DNA of 64,000 bases. Source: Pelagibacterales bacterium SAG-MED47 (lineage in GTDB: Bacteria; Pseudomonadota; Alphaproteobacteria; Pelagibacterales; Pelagibacteraceae). Positions 7,745 through 16,419 of this stretch are shown here, piece after piece. The notes below the pieces were generated by a model. It saw nothing but the letters and a program-made list of their open reading frames with translations. It did no database searches and was not told the origin of the DNA. The translations under genes and the position numbers were made by a program. Each line of letters starts with the position of its first letter. Positions within the stretch are counted from its first letter, which is position 1. The DNA is taken from the NCBI GenBank assembly GCA_014653355.1, contig JACWEO010000001.1, forward strand, positions 138,912 through 202,911, written 5' to 3'.

Positions 7745-9490
7745 ATGACCGAATATATAAACTATATTAAGAAAATCTTAAAATTAGGCAACTTAGGGTT
7801 CAAATTTTATTTAATAGTTTTTTTTAGTTTATTGTCTACTTTATTTGACATTTTAAGTATAATTTTGGTAATTCCAATAGCCACAATAATTTTTGATGCT
7901 TCTTCCTCAGGTGTTTTGAGTAATTTATTAGTAAGTTTAGAAAATTTTCAGATTTTTAGTGATAAAAAAAATTTTTTACTCGTATTTATAATAATTTTTG
8001 TCATCAAAACATTTCTAACAATTTTTATTTATCGTTATATTTCTAAAATAAGACTCGACTTAAAAGCCAAGCTTAGAATAGATCTAATAAACAAGTATAA
8101 TTTAACAGAATATAACACATTTCGACAAAAACTTAGCTCACATCATATTCAGACTATTACTAGCGCTGTCTCAGTATTTTCTAATTGTCTAATGAGTTTT
8201 TTAAGAATTATTTCTGAAAGTATAATTATTTTATTTATCATTTTGTATCTAGTTTTTTTAGACTCAAAATTAATTTTAACAGTTCTTCCAATCTTTATTT
8301 TATTTGTTTTAATTAATCATATTATTTTTAAAAAAAGATTAATTAATTTGGGTAATTTTGTTAATAAGACCTCAAAAGATGTAATACAAATAGTCACCGA
8401 TTTTGTTAAGGGAATAAAAGAAATAAAGATTTCAAAAAAAGAATCGTTTTTTATTTCAGTCTTTAAAAAAAAAGCTGACGATTTGGCTAAAAATGAATTA
8501 TCTTTTGAGGTAATACTTTTTACACCAAGATACTTTTTAGAGGTATTTTTTATTATTTTAATTATAGGTTTTCTTTTTGTTAATTTTAATATTTTATCTA
8601 CTGGTGAAAGCGAAAAATATATTATACTTTTAGCCTCTTACCTTTATGCAACATTAAGATTGTTACCCTCTATTTCAATTATTGCTCGAATGACAAGTAT
8701 ACTAAATAATGGGGTAAATTTTGTAGAATCTTTATATAATGATTTAGTCAGTGAAAGTCCAAAAGACGTTATAAGTCGTCTATCTAATGATGAAAATATA
8801 AAAAAATGGCAATTTAAAAATTTGGAATTTAAAGATGTGAGTTTTTCATATAACAAAAAAGACTTAGTTTTAAATAAATTAAATTTAGAAATTAATTCAG
8901 CAGAAAGCATATTAATTACTGGGCCATCAGGATCTGGAAAATCTACAACCGTTGACCTTATACTTGGTTTTTTTAAACCAGTTTCAGGAGAAATTTTAGT
9001 AAACAAAAACAATACTGATATTATAAAATTTATAAATAATTCTTATTATATATCTCAAAATAAATTCCTATTTAATGGGACAATATTCAATAACATAGTC
9101 CTAGATAAAAATAAATCGAGTTATAAAGATTTAAATGACGAAGAAAAAGTAATTTTTGACAAGGCTCTTAAAATTTCAAGATTAGAAGAAATAGTAAACA
9201 ACAAGATTGAAAAATTAGATTTTTATATAGGAGAAGGAGGTAACAATTTATCAGGAGGTCAAAGACAAAGAATTTCAATTGCACGATCTTTATATTCAAA
9301 CAGAGAAATTTTAATATTTGATGAAGCTACATCAGAATTAGACAAAAACTTAGAGGAAGAGATATTCTTTGAATTATCTAAATTATCCAAAATTGGAAAA
9401 ACTATAATTGTGATTTCCCATAGTAATGTAATTGGAAAATATTTTAATAAGATATTCAAACTTCAGAATGGCTCTATAAACAATTATTAA
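7745..9490 (+). CDS. ABC exporter, fused membrane and ATPase domains (glycolipid flippase-like)
   Basis: From the ATG at 7745 this is a 581-residue half-transporter of the MsbA/PglK type. About six membrane segments lie in the first 320 residues. The ATPase domain has Walker A GPSGSGKST (393-401), the signature LSGGQ (about 502-506), Walker B ILIFDE (D526, E527) and an H-loop ISHS. The frame stays open upstream to 7688, but that overlaps the epimerase and adds a non-typical N-terminus, so the internal ATG is preferred. Its likely job is moving a lipid-linked saccharide across the inner membrane, parallel to the Wzx flippase later in the window. Confidence 0.85.
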   Translation: MTEYINYIKKILKLGNLGFKFYLIVFFSLLSTLFDILSIILVIPIATIIFDASSSGVLSNLLVSLENFQIFSDKKNFLLVFIIIFVIKTFLTIFIYRYISKIRLDLKAKLRIDLINKYNLTEYNTFRQKLSSHHIQTITSAVSVFSNCLMSFLRIISESIIILFIILYLVFLDSKLILTVLPIFILFVLINHIIFKKRLINLGNFVNKTSKDVIQIVTDFVKGIKEIKISKKESFFISVFKKKADDLAKNELSFEVILFTPRYFLEVFFIILIIGFLFVNFNILSTGESEKYIILLASYLYATLRLLPSISIIARMTSILNNGVNFVESLYNDLVSESPKDVISRLSNDENIKKWQFKNLEFKDVSFSYNKKDLVLNKLNLEINSAESILITGPSGSGKSTTVDLILGFFKPVSGEILVNKNNTDIIKFINNSYYISQNKFLFNGTIFNNIVLDKNKSSYKDLNDEEKVIFDKALKISRLEEIVNNKIEKLDFYIGEGGNNLSGGQRQRISIARSLYSNREILIFDEATSELDKNLEEEIFFELSKLSKIGKTIIVISHSNVIGKYFNKIFKLQNGSINNY

Positions 9491-9520
9491 GGAAATTCCT
9501 CAAATTTTTTTATTTATATC

Positions 9521-9548
9521 TTTACACCAAAAATTATAAGGTTATATT
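9521..9548 (+). promoter_or_regulatory. Putative sigma-70 promoter of the regulator gene
   Basis: TTTACA (9521-9526) and TATATT (9543-9548) are separated by 16 bases and end just before the palindrome at 9549-9563. Transcription would start inside that palindrome. The site lies in the short gap after the ABC exporter and would give the regulator pair its own promoter. Prediction by eye only. Confidence 0.45.
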
Positions 9549-9563
9549 GTTCAATATTTGAAC
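9549..9563. promoter_or_regulatory. Perfect palindrome, candidate autoregulatory operator
   Basis: GTTCAA-TAT-TTGAAC is a perfect 6-bp inverted repeat with a 3-base spacer. It sits directly downstream of a promoter-like -10 box and three bases before the regulator ATG. The geometry matches a dimeric winged-helix repressor blocking its own promoter at +1. The binding protein is inferred from adjacency. Confidence 0.45.
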
Positions 9564-9566
9564 ACT

Positions 9567-9872
9567 ATGAAAAATCTTTTAGATCACTTTAATGTGATGA
9601 GAAAAATAAAGTCAAATCCAAACTCTTCGCAAAGAGATATGGCTAAAGAACTAGGTTTCAGTTTAGGAAAACTAAATTATTGTTTAAACGCTTTAAAAAA
9701 CAAAGGTCTTATTAAAATTCATAATTTTAAAAAAAATCCAAACAAGCTTGGTTATAGATATATTTTAACCCCAAAAGGAATCACTAAAAAAACAGAATTA
9801 ACAATAAATTTTATGAAGAGAAAACTTAACGAATATGATGAACTGTATTCAGAAATAAAAGATGAGAAATAG
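9567..9872 (+). CDS. MarR-type EPS-associated transcriptional regulator
   Basis: This 101-residue winged-helix protein has an HTH at SSQRDMAKELGFSLGKLNYC, followed by a wing with RYILTPKG, matching the small MarR family found at exopolysaccharide loci. The ATG at 9567 is chosen; a TTG at 9558 in frame lies inside the palindrome and, if the predicted promoter is right, almost at the transcript start. The gene abuts the NusG paralogue (next gene begins at the following base). The pair probably sets transcription of the glycan operon: initiation by this protein, elongation by the NusG paralogue. Confidence 0.8.
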   Translation: MKNLLDHFNVMRKIKSNPNSSQRDMAKELGFSLGKLNYCLNALKNKGLIKIHNFKKNPNKLGYRYILTPKGITKKTELTINFMKRKLNEYDELYSEIKDEK

Positions 9873-10370
9873 ATGTGGGTAATTCTAAAATTTAATAAAA
9901 AAAATTTATCATTTTTAAAAAAAGACTTTCTAAAATATTTAGGAAATGATGTAAAATTTTATTTACCAAAACTTAAACTTCAAAAAAAAATTAAAAATAG
10001 ACTCCAAGATATTGAAAGTTTTCTTTTAGGCGATTATTTATTATGTTTTCATAAAAGTTTTGAAAATAAAAACGTCATTAATTCATTAAAATATTGTAAG
10101 GGTCTTAAATATTTTTTAAATAATTTTCAAGAAGCACAAGATGAAATCAAAAGTTTTGTTCAAAAATGCAAAACGAATGAAGATGAAAATGGTTTTATTA
10201 AACAATGTTTTTTTGAATTTAAAGAAAATGGAATTTTTCAATTTCTTAGTGGACCCTTTATAAATACTAAATTTAGAATAATAGATAGGCAAAACACTAG
10301 GATAAAAATTTTAATTGGAAAGTTAACTACAACAGTATCTAAAGAAAATTATTTATTTAGACCTGTTTAA
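9873..10370 (+). CDS. Specialised NusG paralogue (RfaH/LoaP-like antitermination factor)
   Basis: The 165-residue protein begins MWVILKF and follows the NusG plan: an N-terminal RNA-polymerase-binding domain (about 1-105) and a C-terminal KOW-type domain with GPFINTKFRIID near residues 127-138 (NusG: GPF...G.V...). Paralogues such as RfaH keep RNA polymerase from pausing or terminating in long, AT-rich polysaccharide operons and are recruited at an element in the 5' leader. Here about 8 kb of nonulosonate genes follow directly, after two overlapping hairpins. The sequence is strongly divergent from housekeeping NusG, and no ribosomal protein L11 or secE genes are nearby, which argues against it being the main NusG. 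Confidence 0.75.
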   Translation: MWVILKFNKKNLSFLKKDFLKYLGNDVKFYLPKLKLQKKIKNRLQDIESFLLGDYLLCFHKSFENKNVINSLKYCKGLKYFLNNFQEAQDEIKSFVQKCKTNEDENGFIKQCFFEFKENGIFQFLSGPFINTKFRIIDRQNTRIKILIGKLTTTVSKENYLFRPV

Positions 10371-10388
10371 AATTATTATTTATGCAGA

Positions 10389-10425
10389 TTGTAAAAAATG
10401 AATTTTTACAAAGTGCGGAGCTTTG
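10389..10425 (+). promoter_or_regulatory. Two mutually exclusive hairpins upstream of the nonulosonate operon (candidate antiterminator recruitment site)
   Basis: Hairpin A is TTGTAAAAA (10389-10397) with TTTTTACAA (10403-10411), a perfect 9-bp stem with a 5-base loop. Hairpin B is CAAAG (10409-10413) with CTTTG (10421-10425), enclosing the loop TGCGGAG. They share bases 10409-10411, so only one can form. A GC-rich loop of this kind is unusual in this DNA and resembles in layout the RfaH ops element, a short hairpin with an exposed G-rich loop. It lies between the NusG paralogue and the first sugar gene. Function is inferred. Confidence 0.45.
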
Positions 10426-10455
10426 CCTACAAAAAACTGATTAATTTTTTTAAAA

Positions 10456-11451
10456 ATGAATAGAAAAAAACCTGATTTAATAATTATTGGAGGAGCTGGA
10501 TATATAGGCACTGTAGTTTCTGATTTTTTTTTGAGTAAAAATTATTTTGTTAAAAGTATAGATAATTTAATTTATAACCAAAAAAAACCAGAAAGAAAAA
10601 AAAATTTAGATTTTTATAAATTAGATATTTCTAAAATTGAGAAGTTAAATAAAATAATAAGTAAGAATGCTATAGTAGTTCTATTAGCAGGGTTGGTAGG
10701 AGACCCAATCACTAAAAAATACTCAAAAATTTCCAAAAAAATTAACGAAACTTATATTACTCGAGTTATTAATATTTGTTTAAAAAAAAAAGTTAATCAT
10801 CTAATTTTTGTTTCCACATGTTCGAATTATGGTATTACAAAAAATAATCGGATGGTAAATGAAAAATCAAAATTGAATCCACTTTCACTATATGCCAAAT
10901 CTAAGATTAGAATTGAAAAGTATTTAAAAAAAAAATCTAGAAATCATAAAATAAAGATTACTATTTTAAGATTTGCAACTGCCTTTGGGTTATCAAAAAG
11001 AATGAGATTTGATTTGACAGTAAATCAATTTGTTAGAGAAATATTTTTAAAAAATAGATTAGAAGTTTACGACACGGGTACATGGAGACCTTATTGTCAT
11101 GTAAAAGATTTTGCTGGAGCTATTTATAGGGCTATTAGTGTTAAACAAAGGAGCCTATTTAACATCTATAATGTAGGCTCTAATAAAAACAATTTTACAA
11201 AAGAGAGAATAATCCAAAAAATTCAAAGATATATCAAAAGTGATAACATAAGTTTTGTTAACAAGAATACTGACTTTAGAAATTATAAAGTAGATTTTTC
11301 AAAGATGAAAAAAGAACTAGGCTTTGTTCCTAAATATAGTGTTGAATATGGAATTAAAGAAATTATTCGTTCAATGAAAAAAAATTTTTTTTTAAATCTT
11401 AAGAAGTCAAAAGATAAATTTGGTAATTATACAATTAAAAAAACATCATGA
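10456..11451 (+). CDS. Extended SDR, NAD-dependent sugar epimerase/reductase
   Basis: This 331-residue Rossmann SDR has GGAGYIG (12-18) and the catalytic YxxxK at Y146/K150. The central motif is STCSNYG (120-126), not the T-D-E/K motif of 4,6-dehydratases, so this is not a LegB-type dehydratase even though it stands where legB would be expected. It overlaps the following aminotransferase by four bases and opens the nonulosonate operon. It may epimerise or reduce an intermediate sugar nucleotide; the substrate is unknown. Confidence 0.75.
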   Translation: MNRKKPDLIIIGGAGYIGTVVSDFFLSKNYFVKSIDNLIYNQKKPERKKNLDFYKLDISKIEKLNKIISKNAIVVLLAGLVGDPITKKYSKISKKINETYITRVINICLKKKVNHLIFVSTCSNYGITKNNRMVNEKSKLNPLSLYAKSKIRIEKYLKKKSRNHKIKITILRFATAFGLSKRMRFDLTVNQFVREIFLKNRLEVYDTGTWRPYCHVKDFAGAIYRAISVKQRSLFNIYNVGSNKNNFTKERIIQKIQRYIKSDNISFVNKNTDFRNYKVDFSKMKKELGFVPKYSVEYGIKEIIRSMKKNFFLNLKKSKDKFGNYTIKKTS

Positions 11452-12608
11452 AATCAGTCAGAAAAACAATTCAATTGCACACACCAAATATTTTTGGAAA
11501 TGAAACTAAATATCTTAAAGAATGCATTAAATCTAACTATTTAACTTTTGGTAAGCATTCAGAGTTATTTCTAAAAAAAATTAAGAATGTGACAAATTCA
11601 AAATATCCAGCTCTTGTGCATAATTGTACTTCAGGTTTGTACATGTGTTTAAAAATTGCAGATACTAAGAAAGATGATGAGGTTATTGTTCCAAGTATCA
11701 CATTCATAGCAAGTATTAACGTTGTAAAGTATTGTAGTGCCAATCCTATTTTTATGGATGTTGATGAGTATTGTAATATTGACTTGAAGAAAACAAAAGA
11801 ATTTATATTAAAAGAAACTTTTTATAAAAATGGAAAGACATTCAACAAAAAAACAAAAAAAAAAATATCTTCTATAATCATTGTTCACACTTTTGGAAAT
11901 ATTGTAAATTTAGAAAAAAGCTTCATAGAACTTTGTAAAAAAAGATCAATTATAATTATTGAGGATGCAGCAGAGAGCTTAGGAAGTTTCTATGTTAAAA
12001 ATAATAGAAAATATCACGCAGGAACTATTGGTTCATTAGGCTCAATATCATTTAATGGAAACAAGATTATTACTTCAGCTGGAGGTGGAGTAGTTTTAAC
12101 AAATAATAAGAGTTTAAAAAAAAAGGTAGTTTATCTATCCAATCAGGCTAAAGATGATGACGTCAATTTTATTCATAATGAAGTTGGATACAACTTCAGA
12201 TTATCAAATATTCATGCAGCTATAGGATTAGCTCAAATAGAAAATTTAAAAAAAATTATTTTTTTGAAAAAAAAAATTCACAATGAATATAAAAAAAGAA
12301 TTAATAAAATAAGTGGTCTAAGTTTGATTAATCCACCTATTTATTCCAAAAGTAATTATTGGATAAATATTCTCAAAATTGATAACAAATATAAATTTAC
12401 AAAAAAATTTTTACTAAAAAAATTGATTTCAAAAAAAATTCAAGTAAGGTCGGTCTGGTTCCCAAACCATCTGCAAAAACCTTATAATAAATGTCAAACT
12501 TATAAAATTAAAATGGCTAATAAGATTTTCAAAAATTATATGTGTCTTCCATCAAGCTCATCCTTAAAACTACAAGAGATTAAATATATAGTAGATAACT
12601 TAAAATGA
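11448..12608 (+). CDS. DegT/DnrJ/EryC1 aminotransferase, LegC-like
   Basis: This 386-residue PLP enzyme of the sugar aminotransferase family carries the PLP lysine in SFNGNK (K206), the conserved VHTFGN loop, the IEDAAESLGS segment that holds the cofactor aspartate, and the GYNFRLSNIHAAIGLAQ segment. LegC transaminates the 4-keto group of a 4,6-dideoxy-4-keto-GlcNAc nucleotide sugar. The order that follows (acetyltransferase, LegI, LegG, PtmE, PtmF, LegF, PtmA) is that of the Campylobacter legionaminic acid genes, which supports LegC. Overlaps of four bases on both sides suggest translational coupling. Confidence 0.8.
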   Translation: MKSVRKTIQLHTPNIFGNETKYLKECIKSNYLTFGKHSELFLKKIKNVTNSKYPALVHNCTSGLYMCLKIADTKKDDEVIVPSITFIASINVVKYCSANPIFMDVDEYCNIDLKKTKEFILKETFYKNGKTFNKKTKKKISSIIIVHTFGNIVNLEKSFIELCKKRSIIIIEDAAESLGSFYVKNNRKYHAGTIGSLGSISFNGNKIITSAGGGVVLTNNKSLKKKVVYLSNQAKDDDVNFIHNEVGYNFRLSNIHAAIGLAQIENLKKIIFLKKKIHNEYKKRINKISGLSLINPPIYSKSNYWINILKIDNKYKFTKKFLLKKLISKKIQVRSVWFPNHLQKPYNKCQTYKIKMANKIFKNYMCLPSSSSLKLQEIKYIVDNLK

Positions 12609-13183
12609 AAAAAATTATTTTAATTGGGGCTGGAGGACATGCTAGGTCATGTATAGACATTATAACAAATACTAAAAAGTATAAAATTGAATATTTATTT
12701 GAAAAAAAAGAGAGCAAAAATCTAATTAGTTATAAAAAACTTGTTTATAATAAAGAGAATTTATCAAGAATAAAAAAAAAGATTCAATTAGCTTTTATTT
12801 GTTTTGGTCAAATTAAAAATAGAGTTGGTAGACAAAATGTTTATGAAGAATTAAAAAAAATAGGCTTTAATTTCCCAGTTATTATTTCAAAGAGTTCATA
12901 TGTATCAAAAAACTCAAAAATTTTAGGTGGAACAATTATAATGCATAAAACTGTAATAAATTCTAACGTCAAAATTGGTCATAATAATATCATCAATACT
13001 GGATCTATTATTGAACATGATGTTTCAGTTGGAAACCACAATCATATCGCTCCTGGTGCAATAGTTAATGGTGGAGTTACCATTGGAAATAATTGCTTTA
13101 TAGGTAGTGGAAGTGTTATTAAGCAAGGATTAAATATCAAAGATAATAGCTTTATACAAGCTGGTAAGATTATTTTAAGATAA
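12605..13183 (+). CDS. Sugar O/N-acetyltransferase, NeuD/PglD family (LegH-like)
   Basis: This 192-residue protein begins with a Rossmann-like GAGGHA (8-13), followed by left-handed beta-helix hexapeptide repeats from about residue 95 to the end. That is the NeuD/PglD layout with an acetyl-CoA site. In the legionaminic route this step acetylates the 4-amino group made by LegC. It lies between the LegC-like and LegI-like genes. O-acetylation of the finished nonulosonate is the alternative role. Confidence 0.8.
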   Translation: MKKIILIGAGGHARSCIDIITNTKKYKIEYLFEKKESKNLISYKKLVYNKENLSRIKKKIQLAFICFGQIKNRVGRQNVYEELKKIGFNFPVIISKSSYVSKNSKILGGTIIMHKTVINSNVKIGHNNIINTGSIIEHDVSVGNHNHIAPGAIVNGGVTIGNNCFIGSGSVIKQGLNIKDNSFIQAGKIILR

Positions 13184-13202
13184 TATTTGAACTCTACAAT
13201 TT

Positions 13203-14207
13203 ATGAAAAATAGTAATCCAATAATTATTGCTGAAGTTGGAGTTAATCACAATGGTAGTAAAAAATTATTAAGACAAATTATTAAAAAAGTCTCTAACAC
13301 AGGTGTGAATTATATTAAATTTCAAGCTTTTATAACTGAAAATATCGTAATCAAAAATTCACCTAAAGCAAATTATCAAAGAAAAATAAAATCAAGTCAG
13401 TTTAATATGCTTAAAAAATATGAATTAAATTTCAGTGACTATGATTTGATTCATAAGACTTGCAAAAAAAAAAGATTAAAACCATTATTTTCTGTTTTTG
13501 ATATTGATAGTTTGAATTTTCTAAAAAAATATAAAATTGATACAATCAAAATTCCCTCAGGAGAAATAACAAACAAACCACTATTAAGTGAAATTGGTAA
13601 GCTCAAACTAAAAATTATTTTATCTACAGGAATGTCAACTATTAAAGAAATAAAAAATGCAATAGATACATTAATTAAAAATGGATCTTCAAGAAAAAAA
13701 ATATCTATTCTTCACTGTCATTCTAATTATCCAAGTAAATTTGTTGATCTTAACTTGAATAATATATTAACATTTAAAAAAAAATTTAAATGTAAAGTAG
13801 GATTTTCAGATCACTCTTTAGGAGGATTAGCTTCAATTGTAGCAGCATCTTTAGGCGCTCAAGTTATAGAAAAACATATTACCTTAGATAATAAGTTGTA
13901 TGGCCCAGATCATTCATCAAGTTTAGAGATAAAAAAATTAAAAGGTTTTGTTAAGAATATTCGGAATACAAAAATAATTTTAGGTAAAAATAAGATTAAG
14001 AGAACTAATATTGAAAATTTAAATAAAAAAATTGTTAGAAAATCTCTTGTAGCAAAAAAAAATATTAAAAAAGGTGAGGTTTTTTCTAAAATTAATATAA
14101 CATCTAAAAGACCAGGAACAGGTCTTTCCCCATTTCTTTATGATAAAGTACTTGGTTTAAAATCTAAATTTAACTTTAAAACCGACCAATTAATTCGTAT
14201 TAAATGA
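13203..14207 (+). CDS. legI: N-acylneuraminate/legionaminate synthase
   Basis: This 334-residue NeuB family enzyme condenses PEP with a 6-carbon amino sugar to give a nine-carbon sugar acid. AEVGVNHNG (10-18) is the family N-terminal signature; KFQAF and KANYQ follow, then IKIPSGE, STGMST, HCHSNYPS and GFSDHS of the TIM barrel. The last 60 residues are an SAF (antifreeze-like) domain (RKSLVAKKNIKKGE). Length is standard. A 4-base overlap joins it to the hydrolysing epimerase. NeuB, LegI and PseI are similar; neighbours favour LegI, so the symbol is by context. Confidence 0.88.
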   Translation: MKNSNPIIIAEVGVNHNGSKKLLRQIIKKVSNTGVNYIKFQAFITENIVIKNSPKANYQRKIKSSQFNMLKKYELNFSDYDLIHKTCKKKRLKPLFSVFDIDSLNFLKKYKIDTIKIPSGEITNKPLLSEIGKLKLKIILSTGMSTIKEIKNAIDTLIKNGSSRKKISILHCHSNYPSKFVDLNLNNILTFKKKFKCKVGFSDHSLGGLASIVAASLGAQVIEKHITLDNKLYGPDHSSSLEIKKLKGFVKNIRNTKIILGKNKIKRTNIENLNKKIVRKSLVAKKNIKKGEVFSKINITSKRPGTGLSPFLYDKVLGLKSKFNFKTDQLIRIK

Positions 14208-15355
14208 ATTTATTAATCTCCACTGTAAGTAGATCTGATTTTGGTATTTTGTCTAACTTGATTAAAAATTTAAAAAATAAAAAAAAATATAAACTCAAAA
14301 TAATTGCTACCGGAGAGCATTATTCAGTAAAAATGGGTAACACTTATCAAGAAATATTAAATCGAAAAATTTTTATAAATAATAAAATAAAGTTAAAAGA
14401 ATACACCTCAAGTCCACTTTCTGTTCTCAAAAAATCTTCTGAAATAATTCTTAAATTATCAAATTATCTAAAAAGATATAAACCAGATTTACTTCTGATT
14501 TTAGGAGACAAGTACGAAACTTTGATGGTAGCTTATTGTGCATTTATAAATAAAATTCCTATAGCTCATATTCATGGTGGAGAAAAAACAATAGGTTCTT
14601 TAGACGACACGTTCAGACATCAGATATCAAAAATGTCAAATATTCATTATGTGGAAAAGAAAATCTATAAGAAAAGATTGATACAATTAGGAGAAACAGC
14701 AGAAAATATAATCGTTTGTGGTTCTTTATCAAAGGAAAGTCTTAAAAATCATGATTTTCACACAAAAGAAGTCATTGCAAAAAAATTCAAAATTAATTTT
14801 TTTAAGAAAAACATGATTTTTACATATCACCCTGAAACAGCTATAAAAATTAATAAAAAAAAAATAAATGAAATTTTTTCAATTTTTAAAAACAATCCAG
14901 AAATAATGTTTATAGTAACAGCACCGAATTTAGATATTGGTTCTGATTATTTAAGAGTATTAATTAAAAAAAGAAAAAAACTTAAAAATGTAAAATATAT
15001 TAAATCTTTTGGTCAAGATTATTATTTTTCTATATTAAATATTGTAGATGGAATTATTGGAAATTCCTCTAGTGGTATTATCGAGGCACCTGCTTTGAAA
15101 AAATTTACAATTAATATTGGAAAAAGACAAACCGGCAGATTTTTTGAAAAAACTGTTATTAATTGTTTGGATAACCTTAAAGATATTGAAAAAGCAATTA
15201 AATTTGCTTACTCTAAAAAGTTCAGAAAAATTCAAAAAAATTTGAAAATTAAAGATGATTTAATTGCTTCTAAAGTAATTGAAAAATCTATAAGAAACTT
15301 TAATTTTAAACAACACCAATACAAGGTATTTAAAGATATAAATTTTAATTATTAA
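14204..15355 (+). CDS. legG: Hydrolysing UDP-sugar 2-epimerase, NeuC/LegG family
   Basis: This 383-residue GT-B-fold enzyme of the UDP-GlcNAc 2-epimerase family removes the nucleotide while inverting C2, giving the free sugar for LegI. GDKYET (101-106), AHIHGGE, a following DD and FRHQISKMS are the diagnostic NeuC/LegG loops; GNSSSGIIEAP binds the nucleotide diphosphate. It overlaps legI by four bases and ends on the first base of the PtmE-like gene. LegG is preferred over NeuC because an aminotransferase and acetyltransferase precede it. Confidence 0.85.
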   Translation: MNLLISTVSRSDFGILSNLIKNLKNKKKYKLKIIATGEHYSVKMGNTYQEILNRKIFINNKIKLKEYTSSPLSVLKKSSEIILKLSNYLKRYKPDLLLILGDKYETLMVAYCAFINKIPIAHIHGGEKTIGSLDDTFRHQISKMSNIHYVEKKIYKKRLIQLGETAENIIVCGSLSKESLKNHDFHTKEVIAKKFKINFFKKNMIFTYHPETAIKINKKKINEIFSIFKNNPEIMFIVTAPNLDIGSDYLRVLIKKRKKLKNVKYIKSFGQDYYFSILNIVDGIIGNSSSGIIEAPALKKFTINIGKRQTGRFFEKTVINCLDNLKDIEKAIKFAYSKKFRKIQKNLKIKDDLIASKVIEKSIRNFNFKQHQYKVFKDINFNY

Positions 15356-16419
15356 TGAAAAAAAACCAAAATACAATTAGTAAAAATTTTACAATTACAA
15401 AAGCTCTAGAACGACTGTCTAAAGTAAAAACAAAATGTCTATTAATTTTGGATCAAAAAGGATTAGTAGTTGGGACACTTACAGATGGAGATATAAGAAG
15501 GAGTTTAATAGAGTCAAAAGATTTAAACAATAAAGTTGGAAATATTTGTAATAAAGAATTTTTATATTTTAAAAATAATATATCAAAATCAAAAATATAT
15601 GAAACTTTTAATAAAACTAAAACACCTTTGATACCTTTATTAAAAGGTAAAAAAATTGTTAAGGTTTTTTTTATTGATGAAATTTTAAATGACAAAAAAA
15701 CTAATATTAATAATGGTCAGTTTAAAAATTTAGAAGTGGCTATTATGGCAGGTGGTAGAGGTCAAAGACTAAATCCATTTTCAGAACTTCTTCCAAAACC
15801 TCTTATTCCAATAAATGGAAAACCAGTAATTGATCATATAATTGAAAAATTTTTAAACATTGGTATTAAAAAAATTTATGTAACAATAAATTATAAGAGA
15901 AATATAATTAAATCCTATCTTCAGGATCAATTTAAAAGTTCAAAAATAAGTTACTTAGAAGAAAAAAAACCTCTGGGTACTGCTTCAAGTTTAAATTTGA
16001 TAAAATCTAGTATGAATAAAAATTTATTAGTAATTAATTGTGACACCATTCTTAACATAAATTTTGATAAACTTTTTGATTACCATATTAAGCAGAAAAA
16101 TGATTTTACTCTGGTTGCTGCTTTTAAAAAAATAATAGTTCCGTATGGAATTTGTGAAATCAATAAAAAACAAAATCTTAAAAATATAATTGAAAAACCT
16201 ACCACAAATAGTCTGGTTGTAGTTGGAGCTTATTGTTTTAAAAAGAATTTATTAAAATACATTCCAAGAAGAAAATTTTTTGATATGAACGATTTTATTA
16301 AAAAGCTTATCTCAAAAAAATATAAGGTAGGAATTTATCCAATTTCTGACTTAGATTGGCAAGATATTGGGGAGTGGCCAGAATATTATAAGACTATTTC
16401 GAATTTTGAAAAAAAATGA
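15355..16419 (+). CDS. ptmE: CBS-domain nucleotidyltransferase, PtmE-like
   Basis: The 354-residue protein joins a pair of CBS modules (about 1-115, with VGTLTDGDIRRSL) to a sugar nucleotidyltransferase (about 125-354, with GGRGQRL at 133-139 and LLPKPLIPI). In Campylobacter, PtmE is a glucosamine-1-phosphate guanylyltransferase that makes legionaminic acid synthesis run through GDP rather than UDP sugars. The fused CBS pair and place in the cluster support this assignment. CBS modules usually sense adenine nucleotides, so feedback control is likely. Confidence 0.8.
   Translation: MKKNQNTISKNFTITKALERLSKVKTKCLLILDQKGLVVGTLTDGDIRRSLIESKDLNNKVGNICNKEFLYFKNNISKSKIYETFNKTKTPLIPLLKGKKIVKVFFIDEILNDKKTNINNGQFKNLEVAIMAGGRGQRLNPFSELLPKPLIPINGKPVIDHIIEKFLNIGIKKIYVTINYKRNIIKSYLQDQFKSSKISYLEEKKPLGTASSLNLIKSSMNKNLLVINCDTILNINFDKLFDYHIKQKNDFTLVAAFKKIIVPYGICEINKKQNLKNIIEKPTTNSLVVVGAYCFKKNLLKYIPRRKFFDMNDFIKKLISKKYKVGIYPISDLDWQDIGEWPEYYKTISNFEKK

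Noticed and set aside
9558-9566. TTG start for the MarR-type regulator
   Set aside because: The TTG lies within the palindrome and next to the predicted transcription start; the ATG at 9567 gives a standard N-terminus.
10456-11451. Possible LegB 4,6-dehydratase
   Set aside because: Position would fit, but the active-site strand reads STCSNYG, without the Thr-Asp-Glu/Lys motif of 4,6-dehydratases.
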